64,000 nucleotides of DNA. Origin: Ampelocalamus luodianensis. Lineage: Eukaryota; Streptophyta; Magnoliopsida; Poales; Poaceae. The stretch covers positions 6,138,001-6,202,000 of the forward strand of contig CM070633.1 in the NCBI GenBank assembly GCA_036346255.1, in the 5' to 3' direction. This document shows, one piece after another, positions 45,555-57,598 of this stretch. Each line of letters opens with the position of its first letter. Position 1 is the stretch's first letter. The notes beneath the pieces are model-generated. The model searched no databases and was not told the origin of the DNA. It was given only the letters and a program-made list of their open reading frames with translations. The position numbers and the translations under genes were made by a program.

Positions 45555-48208
45555 CTGCATATGTCTCCCCAGGATAAATTGATAGTTAGGTTGTCCAGTC
45601 CGTTTCCAAGAAAAAAATAAACAAACAGAGAAAGAGACAGTTAGGCTGTCCAGTACTCCAGTCCAGTGTGCAGCAGAGCAAAAGCAACACTAAACTTTCA
45701 CCAAGGATAGATCAAGAGCTCTTTTACAATAGACACTAAATATAGACCGTCCATTCTTGTGAATCTAACTGACTAGATTAGTTAAGATTTCTTTACACCA
45801 CCTTCATGTGGTATAAGAAGTACAATCCTTTAAGGGAAAAAACTGTAATTAAGTTTAATTCTTAAAAAACTGTGTAAATTTAAAGAGGGCAAATCTGTAA
45901 TCCCAATGGTTCCTCTCCAGCAGTCACGTAGCAATAGAGAACCCTAATCCCGTTGTTGTTTGTTTGTGCGTCAGTTTACTTGTGTAATCATCGTGCACTT
46001 GTCATTTCACCCAGATTGCAAAGGATTGCACCGGAAAAAAAACTCAAAAAACAAAACCAGAACATGTTCGGCGGCGGCGAAGTGTTTGACAATGTCGTCG
46101 ACTAGCCGATGTAGGGACGCCGCGATCGAAGTTAATTATGGCGGTGTCGAGGATCTGAACGGCAGCATGTATGGAACGCAGCGACGAGGGGTAACAAAAA
46201 ACTATCGTCAATTCATGATTCAGTGAGATGTAGGATGATGCTAAGGTGGGACGGAGGCGGCGGGTCAATAGAATTCGCCAATTCGGTGATTGTCTCTACC
46301 AGAATCTCTCCTTCTCCCATGGCTCGATCTGGACTCTGGATCCCCCATGGCTCCACGAGAAGTGTTTGATTTGATTAAGTCATATTCTGGAAACTAATAT
46401 GTATTAAGTCGATATTGATGGGGAAGAAACAGACTTCGCTGATGAGTTTCTGCCGTCGTTTGTTTGCGTCTACAATGTATTCAACGAACTGATTGGGGTT
46501 CTGTCAAGTTGAAAGAAATAAGATCGAGATGGACGCGATCCATTCTTTTCACTTGCACAGCCTGAAGAAATTCAATCGTATGGATATTAAAAATTACGAA
46601 CCGCCGATTAAGATGCCTGAATCATAACCGAACGCAGTAAGGGATTGATATGGGGCGTAAGATTAGTTTCCACCTTATACAAATTAGAAGAGCATATTTT
46701 TTTAGAACGAATTGGATGTTAGATTTAGCTTGTGCACTAAAAGTCTATAATACTCCTATATGATCGGACGGTTAGATTTAATTTCTACTAATCTAGATCA
46801 ACTAACCTATGAGAATTGGGAGTCGTGGCGAAGTGGTTGAGGAGACCAGACGAGGTTACTCTGCTCATCTTTCCCCTGCATCACACCCACGCCACACACA
46901 CAAACAACCCATCAATCGAACAGTTTCACTGGCTCTTCTTCTACGAGCAAACAAATCCCAGGACAATTCTTGACCATACCTTAGAACGAGCTGCACTGCT
47001 CTTAACATGTCGAAAGAGTTGCGGCGTTCTTCCTGCTGCTCCTAGTCCTATGCAGCTGCGCTCCAATGCAACTTATTTCTCTCCAAGCAAAGCTGACGGA
47101 TGTGTTTATGCTTAGTGAGCTCCCAGCTCTGCCCTGCTCAGCACACCGTTCTCTTAAAACGGTTCATGTGTGCAGGTTTGGCCACTTTGGTGATGGGTCT
47201 CGTCGCAGTCTAATCATTGCAGAGCAAACATACCAGAAATGGATCATCTACGGTGGTGTATGATATTAGAAAGTGATCTCCATCGTCCCATCAAAATCAA
47301 AAGTACAGATCAATAGCTACAAGATCTCTGTCTTCCTACCATAAATCAAAGGGTTGATAGCCACCGTGATTGCTACAGTTGATCGCGGCTGTTTGCTACA
47401 GTAAATTAACTCATTTCGTGCTGCTGCAGTAATTTTATTGTTGCTGCGGTAGTATGAATCCGCACTGACCACTGTTTCTGCACTCGTCCACTAAGATGGT
47501 CCGGATCCAAACATATGCGCTGAAGATACGGATCCATCTTTTTGCTCCCCGCAAGTGGTTACATCACCCAGCGTTAGTACCTGCTTAGTGCCACTGCGAC
47601 CCCACGCAGGATGCACATGATGAAAGGACGATGCGTGCATACCAACCAAGCTACAGTGTGCGCTGCACTCTACTTTTAATTTTTTATTAGCCACTCGCTC
47701 CTTGTTTTCGGCTAGTAACGTACGTGATGTAAAATTCTTAAATAGCCTTCCTACGTGGCCAGGGAGCTTATATCCCTTGGTGGCGTGGTGGCGTTTGTTC
47801 TCTGAACGAAGGGTTTGTTTGGTGGGTGATCTGGATTTTATGTTTGAGAAAAAAATAGTGTTTGGAAGTAGCCTGAAAAATAGATGATTTCTGTCTGGTC
47901 AGGCAAACCTGAAGATAAGTTGTTTAGTTGAAAACATGTACCTGAAAATAGTAAATGAAAAATAGACCGACAGATCGAAGGAACGAATGGTGGATGGAGT
48001 TGCCTGGCTCCAGGCGTTTGATTTTAGCGCCTGGCCATTGAAGACCTGGCCTGGCTGGCAAGGATACGTAGGAAGCCAACCAAACAACATCCAGTTGGTC
48101 TCCCGGCAGCAAGCTGGCACCAAGCAACTTGCCCAGGGAGCAAAGCAAACACACCCGAAATGTGTGCAAAGCTTCGACGTGCACTCGAGAGAGTAACAGT
48201 AACATAGG
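45555..48208. other. Mostly featureless intergenic region
   Basis: Should contain the SDR first exon and promoter, but no convincing exon was found. 46030-46260 is a short GC-richer patch with no recognisable protein. No tRNA, repeat array or transposon ends could be supported. Confidence 0.4.
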
Positions 48209-48417
48209 TGATGGTGTTTGTTGTTTATTTGGTGGTGTTGCCTAGACATGCTCATTGGCCCACCCTAATTTTTTCGGGCTCAGGTCAGGCTTGGAATGTG
48301 TGCAAAGCTTTTGTATGTTCTCGAAAATACAATGTAAGGTATGTTGTTTGCTGTTTATTTGTTGGTTTTGTTTATACTGCTTGTTGGCCCACCCTAATTT
48401 TTCAGGCTCAGGTCAGG
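48209..48417. repeat. Direct repeat of about 80 bp beside the hAT end
   Basis: 48209-48288 and 48339-48417 share 'tgtttatttg' and 'ttggcccaccctaattttt' and end 'ggctcaggtcagg'. The same 'cccaccct' is inverted as 'agggtggg' at 48434, so this repeat may derive from termini of hAT elements of the same family. Confidence 0.55.
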
Positions 48418-48967
48418 TAAAGCCCGACGCCAGGGTGGGCTTAGACCCAAGATTTTTTTGGCCCATCGTCTCGGCCCAAAGCCTAATAAGGCCTGAAAAA
48501 TCAATAACTCGAGTGGGCGGTGGGCTTGTATGTGCGTGCTCCAGCCGTCAAAAGGAACGGCGTTGCCGTTGATATACCAACGGGCCAACGACAGCGGAAG
48601 TGCAATATCTATCTACCCAAGCTGCTGTTGTGTTTGCTCAAAATCTCTGAGTCCGAGCCAAGGTTCACAATTTCGTCAAAATTTTGAAAATTTCACTCCT
48701 TTCGTCACCCTCCGAAATATAATTCGTTTCGTTCAAAAAATGTCGGCTACATTTGAATTGGATCTGGCCCAAACAACTCATCTAGCCCAGGAAGGAACCC
48801 CTAACCCCCATACCCTAACCTCCTGTGTCCATCACTCCCTCATCCCCTTTCGCCTCCTCTCTAGTTTTCCTCTCTAGGCAGCGGCGGCGCAACAACAGGC
48901 CACTTCTCCCCTCCGAGCCTCCGAGACTCTAATGGACTGTTGGTAGGTCTCCCACTGGCTACCCTCC

Positions 48968-49960
48968 TTGTCAATCCCCCACTCCCCCTTGCCTGAACCT
49001 CCTCTACTGCCTGTAGATCTTGCGGCATCTGTTGCTTCGGCCCTGCGTAGCGACGACACAAGCGGCAGTGGGAGCACCATGATTGGCGACAACGACAGAA
49101 ATGGGGTTGGTGGGAACAGCTATGTTAGGGAGGTTGGCAGGGATGTAAGCACTGGGAGCGGTAGGGGCAGCGCCATTGGAAGGGATGTAGGCACTGGGAG
49201 CAGTAGGGGCAGTGCCACCTGTAGGGATGTTGGCAGTGGCAGTGCTTTAGCTTCACCGACTCCTGGGGAAGGAAGGAGTTTTCATTGCTTTGATGTCAGG
49301 AAAAGACTTGATTGGTGAAGCCATCATTTTGATGTGAGGAAAAGATTAGTGAAGCAATTTAGAGCTTCACTACTTAGCAATTTAGAGTTTTGATTAGTGA
49401 AGCCATCATCTTGATGTGAGGAAAAGATTTGAGCAATTTATCAAGTTGGTTTGAGCTCTAGGGATGTCTAACTATTAATGGAAATATCAACATATGTATT
49501 ATAGAGCGTTTGCATAGCATCTTATATTTCTAGTAGCAAAGTGTCGCACGTATTATATATTTATGTGTTGCTTGAAGTCATGTACAGTGCATACATAAAT
49601 CTAATTGAAATATGTTGCCATGGAAATACAGGACATGTGAACGATGGAAACATTAACAATGTGTGGAATCGTGCCGCCAGAATTGGTACACAAGGCTTCA
49701 TATGTCATTATTGCTCATTGACGAAGAAAGGTGGAGGTGCAACCCGGCTGAGGGAGCATCTGGGTGGAATAGAAGGTAAAGTGAGATCTTGTGAATGTGT
49801 GCCGCGAGAAGTGCGGAATGTAATGAGAAAGTCTCAAAATAGTAGGAAGCAAAAGAGAAGAGAATAGAAGGAAGGCAAACTTAGATTCGAAAATGAGCTT
49901 ATGCATGAATTAGAGGAAAATGAAGTAATTGACGTGCCTAGTGATGAAGAGGGCTGAGTG
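48968..49960 (+). pseudogene. hAT transposase N-terminal part: Ser/Gly repeats and BED zinc finger
   Basis: 48968-49318 encodes a low-complexity N-terminus with three degenerate repeats of a 'GRDVGTGS.RGSA' unit (about 42 bp each, 49135-49245). After an intron (acceptor 'aaatacag' before 49632) comes a BED-type zinc finger: 'CHYC' near 49707 and a His/Cys pair in 'LREHLGGIEGKVRSC', followed by 'VPREVRNVM'. An in-frame TAG at 49865-49867 interrupts an acidic linker ('LEENEVIDVPSDEEG'). The frame is cut at 49980 by the solo LTR. Confidence 0.75.
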
Positions 49961-49984
49961 CAATTGGCGTTGTCGAGATCATTG

Positions 49985-52900
49985 TGTAACATCCCAATTT
50001 TCAGAGCCTTTTTGAAGCTTTAACAATAAAATGAATCATTTGCATTTTAATGAATTTTAAAGCTTAATTTGAAATTTTAGAAAATGAAAAACGTTTTAAA
50101 TGATTAAAATAAATATCAATTAAATTCAAAATTATTTTATTCAATCTATTCAGGTTTCAAGGATTTTTGTGGAATATTCTTGAATTTTTTTGAAATTTAT
50201 TTTATTTTTGGATTTTTTCGGACTTTCTTTTTCTTTTTTTTTGTTTCTTTTCTCTCTTCTACTTCATCTTCAAGCTTTGTACACGCGTGTTTCCAGTTTT
50301 CAATCGAAAACAGCAGAGCCAACAACAGTTTAATCTCCATTCCTCGCTCTTTTCACTCGAGCATCCAAATTCAAATCCGTCTGAAGCGTTGTGAGCCCAT
50401 CATCATCGTGCTATCAAAGCTACCTTTATCGTAGCCCCCCATCAATGCAAATTACCACTTTCTTCCATTCCCAAAAGCAAGCCCGTGAATGGCGTCAGCA
50501 TTTATTCACGTTCTTGGCGATTTGAATCACGGGAGAGGCTATAAATTGGAGCACAGCACCTCTTCGACCCCCTTTGCACTAGCTCAAAACCACAAAACCT
50601 CTGGAGCACCGATGATATTGAATTTCTTATATTCTCGTGTGCTGGTCACTTCACCCAATTCGTGTATTCGTCGTTCCGGTGAGTTTTGGCAACTTCTAAT
50701 CATGTCATATCGTGTTCCCAAGCAAGGTGGTCAATAGCCATCAAACAATTTCACTTTTCATGCAGGGAATCATCCAAATTTCGCCGTTCTTTCTTCTAGG
50801 CCAATTTCGCTCCCGTCGATTGATCTTCTTCCTCGGTGCGTATTTCTTCGAGTGAATTGCGTCACGGTGCGTTCTAGACCATCCTCTTTCTATTCCCCAT
50901 CAATTTGGTTGATTACCCACTGTGGATTACTGCTGTCATTGTCGCTCGTTTCATGCTGCCGACCGCCGTGGAGGCGTCATCTTGACCAATCTCCGGCCAA
51001 GCCGACCGCACCTACACACTCCTTCGACTGAGGCCATTCCCATGCTCACTCTATCTCCTTCCCCACGCCTCTAGACCGCCAGCGCCACGATGCAGCCATG
51101 TGCGCCACCGCCCAAGCTTGCGCTGCCATCACTACAGAGCTTCTCCGGCCGAGCTGTCGCCACTTTGGGGTAGAACTCATCCTTACGGTCCCATTTTCGT
51201 GGTTTGTTGGTCAGCCACCTCGCCGTCATCATCATCATGGCCATGAGCATGTGCTTGCTCTGTTTTCGTTCTCTGAAGCTTCACTGAGTTGTCTTCTATT
51301 GAATGAACTTGAGTCTATGACTCCTTGGTCCCACATGCCATTGACTCATCTTTTTCTCTCTTTGCTTCACTGGTTTTACACTAGCAGGTGGACCCTTCTT
51401 GTCTGGCAGTCAATGCCTTAGCTCTACTCTGTTAGTAACTGAAAATAGTGAATTCCAGTACAGTAAAGTTCAACGTGTGTTATCATTTTATGTGAGAATC
51501 GAATATCCAGATGTCTGTTCTCCTTCATACGAACTCCAAATTCATCGATTCCCGATCCTAAATTCTTTGAAATTCATTCTCTACCTTCCAGTATTTATTT
51601 TATAATTTTTAGTTTTTATTTGCTTTCTGTTATTTATTTGGTCCGATTCGTGTGTGTGTAGTCTGACATCGTCGACACAAATTTGGATCAACAGGAAGCG
51701 CTAACCTTCAACATCACCGAAGGCGAGTCTCCTTGAGCATTTTGTACCCATATTTGTTAAATAATGTTTTCAGTTTTAAAGTATTATGCATTGCTAGTTC
51801 CTTCAAAATGATGAATTTAAACTGTAGGTTGATAGTTAAAACCCAAAGATTGTTAATGTCTTCCTTGATATTTGTTGTCCTATACCTTTGTAACCCTAGC
51901 GTAGAAAATTCTGCATTATTGATTATAATTTTTCCAAATAGTTTTATTCGGTAGAATTGCTTAGACGTGCGTGCTTTTCGGTCCTGTTTAACCTTTGAGG
52001 GAGAAAAAAATAATAATACCTGTTATGCTTTAAATTTGGAAAATATTTAACATTAGGTAATGTCAATATTTTAAAAATAAAATAAAATGGAGGAAAATAT
52101 TTTAGACTAGGGTGGGTGGCATGAGTCTTGTTTGTCTCGCCCTAGTCAGTTAAGGACCAACTCTTTTGTTTATTCAAACCAAGCAATACTGTGCAACCAC
52201 ATGTCCTAAATGGGAAGGACCTCATTGAGTAATTTACTAAGTTCAGACATTTAGCCCGCAGGCTGTAGATGGTAGGAGTTACATGGGTAGTGCAGACTAT
52301 GGTAAATAACATCCATGTCTGTCGGGGCTTGCGCTGAGCGTTGGTAATTGACATCCAAGTCAGGGCAGGTTATCCCCCACAACGATGAGCTCCAGGTCGA
52401 TGGTAAATGACGTCCATGACTTGGGGTTAAGCTCATCAGGCGGGCTAATGTTAGGATAATGTATTGTAAAAGTCATGTGATAATCGCTTAGTCGCATACC
52501 TTCGAAAGTGTGTGAAGGGGACATTATAAGCTGATATTCTCATGTGGGTCAAGCTGTACAACCTCTGTAGAGAGTTAAAAACTATTCAAATAGTCGTGCC
52601 CATGTTGAAGGGTGTGCAAGGTGCGTATACACATGGTAGATTTCAGTTTTAATTTTAAAGAAATATTTTGGGAATCCGGGAGTAGTTAGAACTCTTGGAA
52701 TGTTGTTCTGGCAGTTAGAGCCAGTTGGGTAACTAGAGCTCAATTCATGAAAACTTGGCAGATAGAGCCTTATTACTAGTGTATGGTAGTTGGAACCTGC
52801 ACTAGAGATTAATTCAAATTACTTTAATTGTTTAATCTACATTTGTCAAATATGCTTTATGAAAGATGTTTAAACTTATAATGTTGCTTTGTGCAAAAGA

Positions 52901-53332
52901 ACCCTATATGCCCAATTGTTAAAGCTATCCATATGCATAATTTCCCAAGATTCGTGGAGTACTTTATGTACTCACATGCTACACTCAAAACAAATCTCAG
53001 AAGTCTACAAAAATGCTAAGAACGACTATGACTACTTCTCCGTGGCTTCGATGAAGGCTTCCCGGAGTACTAAGCTGTGTGCCCGAGTCAAATGTCGTGG
53101 GAAATTCGATGGGTCAACCCAGATTTTATTTTATTTCCGCTGCTGCGAGACTTAAGTTCTTTAGATCTCTTTTGTAATAAGTGGCTATAAGGCCGATACT
53201 CAGTTATTTATTAATGGTATTTCATGTTTCGAACTGGTTATCAACAATGCTTTCACTGTGTGTACTAGCTACTGATATGGGACTAGTGCGAAAATTCACA
53301 GAGGGTTTGGATTCAAAAATTCGGTCCCGACA
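49985..53332 (+). mobile_element. Solo LTR, 3348 bp, inside the hAT gene, with target duplication CATTG
   Basis: Starts TGTAACATCCC and ends TCGGTCCCGACA. Exact 5-bp duplications CATTG lie at 49980-49984 and 53333-53337. The TATA-like 'gctataaattgg' near 50538 and the internal landmarks (near 51700-51740 and 52560-52600) agree with the other Tekay-like LTRs. Its last 120 bases recur at 54062-54182, in front of the chromovirus primer site, so it belongs to the same or a very close family. Confidence 0.9.
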
Positions 53333-53337
53333 CATTG

Positions 53338-54061
53338 AGAGATCTTCAATTTCACCATGTAGTGGAGAGGATGAGTAACACATTTGTGCATGGCTCTGGG
53401 AGCGGGAGTGGGAGTGGCAGTGATAGTGATAGTTGTGTTGGTAGTGGTGTTAGTGAAACCTAACTTGTCAGAATGTTTCACAATGCAGGGGTTGGTCGTA
53501 GTGGTAGTGCTTCTGCCTCATTTGATGTAGACTTGACACACAGCAAAGGGCCCATCTAGCCTAGGATTGACACCAAGCTGAAGAAGGGGGTCGAAAGAAA
53601 AACTTGGCCAAGTTTGGGCAAAGTGGTGTTATGCCAATGACATCGTTGGTCGTAAAGCCAACTACCCTTACTTTCGAGGAGCATTGAGGTTTACTCAAGA
53701 ACTAGGTCTAGCGGAGCACCTCTCTAAAGGCACTGAAATTGATGGGACATACTTGCAAGCCAACTGTAATGAATTGGAGGTGTATGTTGAGAAATTTAAG
53801 AAAGACTGGGATCAATTTGGTGTGACAGCAGCTCTCTAAAGGCATTAAAATTGATGGGACATACTTGCAAGCCAACTGTAATGAATCGGAGGTGTATGTT
53901 GAGAAATTTAAGAAAGTATGGGATCAATTTGGTGTGACTGTCATGTGTGACTCATGGACAGGACCAACCTCCATGAGCATCATCAATTTCATGGTGTGTT
54001 GCAATGAGAATGTCATTCATAAGTCTGTTAATGCAACTGGTAAAATCCAGAATGCGGGTAA
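53338..54061 (+). pseudogene. hAT transposase DUF659 part
   Basis: Continues the gene broken at 49980. It contains 'GSGSGSGSDSDS', then the DUF659 block with 'YVEKFKKVWDQFGVTVMCDSWTGPTSMSIINFMV' split across 53890-54000 and 'HKSVNATGKIQ'. Several stops and frame changes occur at 53460-53830. A 112-bp tandem duplication (53721-53832 and 53833-53944) repeats the 'KIDGTYLQANCNE' segment. The catalytic C-terminal part of hAT transposases is absent. Confidence 0.75.
53721..53944. repeat. 112-bp tandem duplication in the hAT gene
   Basis: 'tctctaaaggca' starts at 53721 and again at 53833. The copies differ at a handful of positions (for example 'gaattgg'/'gaatcgg' and 'gactggg'/'tatggg'). Confidence 0.85.
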
Positions 54062-54182
54062 TAATGTTATTTCTTGATTCGAACTGGTTATCAACAATGT
54101 TTCCATTGTGTGCACTAGCTACTGATCTGGGACTAGTGCAGAAATATACAAAGGGTTCAGATTCAGAAATTCGGTCCTGACA
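54062..54182 (+). mobile_element. 3' end of the chromovirus 5' LTR
   Basis: Aligns with 53210-53332 of the solo LTR ('gaactggttatcaacaatg', 'gggactagtgc') and ends TCGGTCCTGACA, then the primer site. The upstream 3.2 kb of the LTR are missing. Confidence 0.8.
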
Positions 54183-54186
54183 GAGT

Positions 54187-54199
54187 TGGTATCAAAGCC
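54187..54199 (+). other. Primer-binding site, initiator tRNA-Met type
   Basis: TGGTATCAAAGCC, one base off the canonical TGGTATCAGAGC form, 5 bases after the LTR end. This is the standard primer site of plant chromoviruses. Confidence 0.8.
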
Positions 54200-54404
54200 G
54201 AGTCGACTGTAGGACGTGACCTAGTTAGAAATGGCAAGCCTTATGGATTTATATTTTCCTAAAAATTAATTTACAAACTTTTAAGTTTCTTTGCTACTTT
54301 GTTTTCTGTCTTAGTATCCTCTTCTTGTCTTTACATTCATTATTTAAAATGGTTACTGATCTTCTCTTGTTTTCAAAATTTTGTAGATGTGTTTCATCAA
54401 TACT

Positions 54405-55170
54405 TGTGCTGAGAAGGAAGGGGATTCTGTGCAGAGCTGTGGTTTATTCTTCAGGGATTGGGCTACATTCATCGTTAAGAGTACCACGGTATCACCATCA
54501 ATAAGTACGACAAGGAGATGTGGTGTGTCAAGGTTACCATCTACACCAAGTCACCTACGAGGTGATCAACCCTACCACTTCACGAGAGACCGACAAGATT
54601 GGAATGCAAGATGCTGCTAGAGAAGCTATCATCCCTCTGGAGTTCCACTACCACACTGCCCTGGGACACACTGCTTCTCTACTTTCCCTACCGCAAGAAG
54701 GGAGAAGTCTTTAGCAGATTCAGATATGCTGAGAGGGAGGAGGACACCACCATATCTCACATAGCGTCCCTGATCAAGGTGCAAGATGAGGCCTATGTGT
54801 TTATAGCCAACGAGATGGAGCGAGCATACAAGCATTTGGATGCTGCAGAGAGAGCTCACCCAGCAGAAGAAGCCATCCCGTCCCTCTTGCATCCATACAA
54901 CTACACGCAAGAGGGTGCACTGTCTTGATGAATGCATGACAATAGTAGTGTATCATAGCTTGTTCACCCCTGCCACTGGAGGAGAGTCTTCTGATACAGT
55001 TGTTGCTACCGTCCCCTCTGATGCTCTCATCGTTGGGGGTTTAGTGACTTAGTGGACCAGCCTGAGGAGCCCAAGCCTGTGGAGCATATCATCAAGGTTG
55101 ACATTGAGGACAACGTTGAGGAAGACGTCGAGGAGGACATTGAGGAGGACCCTGAGTAGGTTGAGTTTGA
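54405..55170 (+). pseudogene. Extra reading frame upstream of gag, broken
   Basis: An intron-like leader ends 'ttttgtag' before ATGTGTTTCAT at 54405. Across three frames one can follow 'NKYDKEMWCVKVTIY', 'DKIGMQDAAREAI', then a helical charged segment ('IKVQDEAYVFIANEMERAY') and an acidic Glu/Asp tail at 55080-55170. This is the type of protein annotated ahead of gag in many grass gypsy elements, as I recall; its function is unknown. A homologous fragment, including intron sequence before the ATG, sits on the - strand of the MULE at 59900-60290. Confidence 0.6.
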
Positions 55171-55445
55171 GTAGGAGTAGTCTTTGGTCGTGTGTCTGCA
55201 TTGTCCAATAAAAGTCTTGTGTATTTAGATGATTATTTTGTTTGCTAGTGTGTAGATTGGACTGTATCAAGCCTTAGGCACTTGTGATATAACCATTCTA
55301 AAAACTTTTTCCTGTCTTAATTAAAGTCAGTCGGAGTTCTTCCTTGTTGTGCCTATTTTGGTTGTTGTTTGGGATGCTAGTTTTACTCATGTTCTCTTAT
55401 ATTTGCTTTTCCCTATTTTCTCCTTGCTAACCTTGGACCGCTCAG

Positions 55446-56690
55446 ATGGAGAATGCTAGAAGAGGACGTGGAAGAGGTCACGTAGCAGCCCATGGAGGAG
55501 CTCGCAGAGGAGGTCGTGGTCTTGGAAGAGGCCATGGTCAACCTTTTCCCGAGGAGCTAGTTGTGCCTCAGGTGCCATAAGAACCTCAAGTTCAACCGGA
55601 GCAATTATTTGAGGAAGAACCTTTACCGCCACTACCTCCTGGTCAGCCCCATATGAACATGGAGCAGATGATGGCTATCCAACTCTAATTACTATAGGCG
55701 CTTGCCCAGAACCAGGTCAATCAACCTGCACTAGCTCCTGCTCCAGTCTTACCGCCTCTGTCTAGACTAGGGGAATTCATGAGAACCAGGCCGCCAACCT
55801 TCGCTGGTTCAGTTGATCCTCTTGAAGCTGATGACTGACTGAAGGATATAGAGAAGAAGTTGATCTTGGCTCAGTGCAATGACCAAGAGAAAGTCCTCTT
55901 TGCTGCTCACCAACTAAAAGCAATTGCAGGAACTTGGTGGGAAAATTATTGCGTAGCTCATCAGAACGTACATACCATTTCTTTGCAAGAGTTTTATGCT
56001 GCTTTTCGCACTGCTCACATTCCTATGGGAATGATGGGGATGAAGAAGAGGGAGTTCCATAAGCTGCAGTCAGGGCAACCTCAATGTGTCTAAATATCTC
56101 AATAGGTTCACACAATTGTTAAGAGGACATTGCTAATGAGGGAGCGAAGAATTGGCGCTTCATGGAATGACTTGACCCTAGCCTTAAGGTGTAGTTGGTG
56201 TCAGTTGACTACCCTAATTTTCAACAGATGGTCAACAAGGCTCTTGTACAGGAGGATGCTCAATGTTAGTTGTACGAGTCTTGTAAAAGAAATATGGCTT
56301 TTCAGGCGCAGCATGGAGCCAGCAGTTCCAGGTCTCGCATGAACTAGCTGCAATTCAACAGGCAGCTAGTGGCCAATGCATCCAGAACTCCTATGCCAGG
56401 ACCTCATCCGATCATGTAGGGATTTTGCAACAACACTGGCGTTCAGCCGCAACAAAACAAGATATCCGCAGCTGGAGTTCAATGCTTTCACTATCATGAA
56501 ATGGGGTATTATGCTAGCAATTGCCCTCAGAAACACCAAAACTTGACTCCAGTGCGCTTCAACTTGGGGACTACACCAGCCCGTGCACCAGCTCTAGCAT
56601 AAGGACGTGGCACCCCTCAGACTCCAAGGACTCAGCAAACTTTTGGGAGAGGACATGTTAACCACGTCACTGCAGAGGAAGCATAGGATG
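55446..56690 (+). pseudogene. gag of the chromovirus, broken
   Basis: Starts MENARRGRGRG at 55446 with an Arg/Gly-rich N-terminus, then a Pro-rich linker. The gag core follows: 'RPPTFAGSVDPLEADD', 'AQCNDQEKVLFAAHQL', 'TWWENY', 'FRTAHIPMGMMGMKKREF' (55780-56070). The frame shifts after 56070. The zinc knuckle at about 56478-56520 reads C-F-H-Y...Y-x4-C, so the second Cys and the His of the CCHC motif have both become Tyr. Stops are frequent. Confidence 0.75.
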
Positions 56691-57385
56691 CACCAGACGT
56701 AGTTCGGGTAAGTTCCTTATTAATTCAGTACCTACATCAGCATTATTTGACTCTGGAGCTTCGCGTTCTTTTATTTCGAAGAGTTTTGCTAAAAAACATT
56801 GCTAGGATGTTTTTTAAGTTAAGAACCCTATGGTAGTCCAAACAATTGGAAAGGAAATGAGGACTAATACAGTATGCCCAGAAGTGGCTATAGATATAAA
56901 TGGGGTTAGGTTCCTAGCGAATCTTATCTTATTAGATTCCAAAGGCATTGATGTAATCCTTGGAATGAATTGGTTAACCAACTTTAAGGGACAGATCGAT
57001 TGTGCCAACAGAGCCATCACCATTACCAATTGTGAAGGTATTTGAGTGGAGTTTGTGTCCAACAAACCATCAAAGAAGAGTTGTGTTCTAAACCACCTGA
57101 AGGGCATACCATTGGAAAGTGTGCCAATAGTACAGGAGTACCCATATGTACTTCTCGATGAGCTACCTGGAATACCACGAAACCAAGAGATTGAGTTCAT
57201 CATTGACTTGGTACTTGGTACAGCTCCTATATCCAAGAGACCTTATCGGCTTCTAACAAATGAACTAGCTGAGATGAAGAAGCAGATTGAAGATTTGCTA
57301 GAAAAAGGTTATATTCGACCCAGTTCGTCGCCATGGGGAGCACCAGTAATCTTTGTGAAGAAGGATGAAAACTTAAGGATGTGCA

Positions 57386-57423
57386 TGGATTATAGGTCCC
57401 TGTGTGGATTATAGGTCCCTGAA
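57386..57423. repeat. 19-bp tandem duplication in RT
   Basis: 'tggattataggtccctgtg' begins at 57386 and repeats from 57405. The period of 19 shifts the reading frame, destroying RT downstream of the 'MDYRSL' motif. Confidence 0.85.
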
Positions 57424-57520
57424 TGAGGTCACAATCAAAAATAAGTATCCTTTGACGGAAATGGATGACTTGTTGATCAGTTAGAGGGAGCAATTGTCTT
57501 CTTCAAGATTGATCTATGCT

Positions 57521-57598
57521 CTGGATATCATCAGCTAAAGATAAGACCATCGGATAACTCTGGATATCATCAGCTAAAGATAAGACCATCGGATAACC
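57521..57598. repeat. 39-bp tandem duplication in RT
   Basis: 'ctggatatcatcagctaaag' starts at 57521 and again at 57560. It adds 13 codons in frame just after the RT 'SGYHQ' region. Confidence 0.85.

Larger units (their letters stand above)
48433..54061 (+). mobile_element. hAT-type DNA transposon, split by a solo LTR and truncated
   Basis: The left end is probably the 'cagggtgggcttagacccaag' block at 48433. Transposase pieces at 48968-49318, 49632-49960 and 53338-54061 form one gene interrupted by the solo LTR at 49985-53332. The right end is missing because chromovirus LTR sequence begins at 54062. The target duplication is not recoverable. Confidence 0.65.

Noticed and set aside
44999..45577. 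192-codon + frame over the SDR gene
   Set aside because: Shadow frame antisense to the GC-rich SDR exon, whose catalytic motifs are on the - strand.
46826..46900. 'gtggcgaagtggttgagga' resembles a tRNA A box
   Set aside because: No B box (GGTTCGANTCC-like) at the right distance and no acceptor or anticodon stems can be drawn.
49541..49631. N-terminal extension of the BED-finger frame
   Set aside because: A clear splice acceptor precedes 49632 and the upstream codons are AT-rich intron-like sequence.
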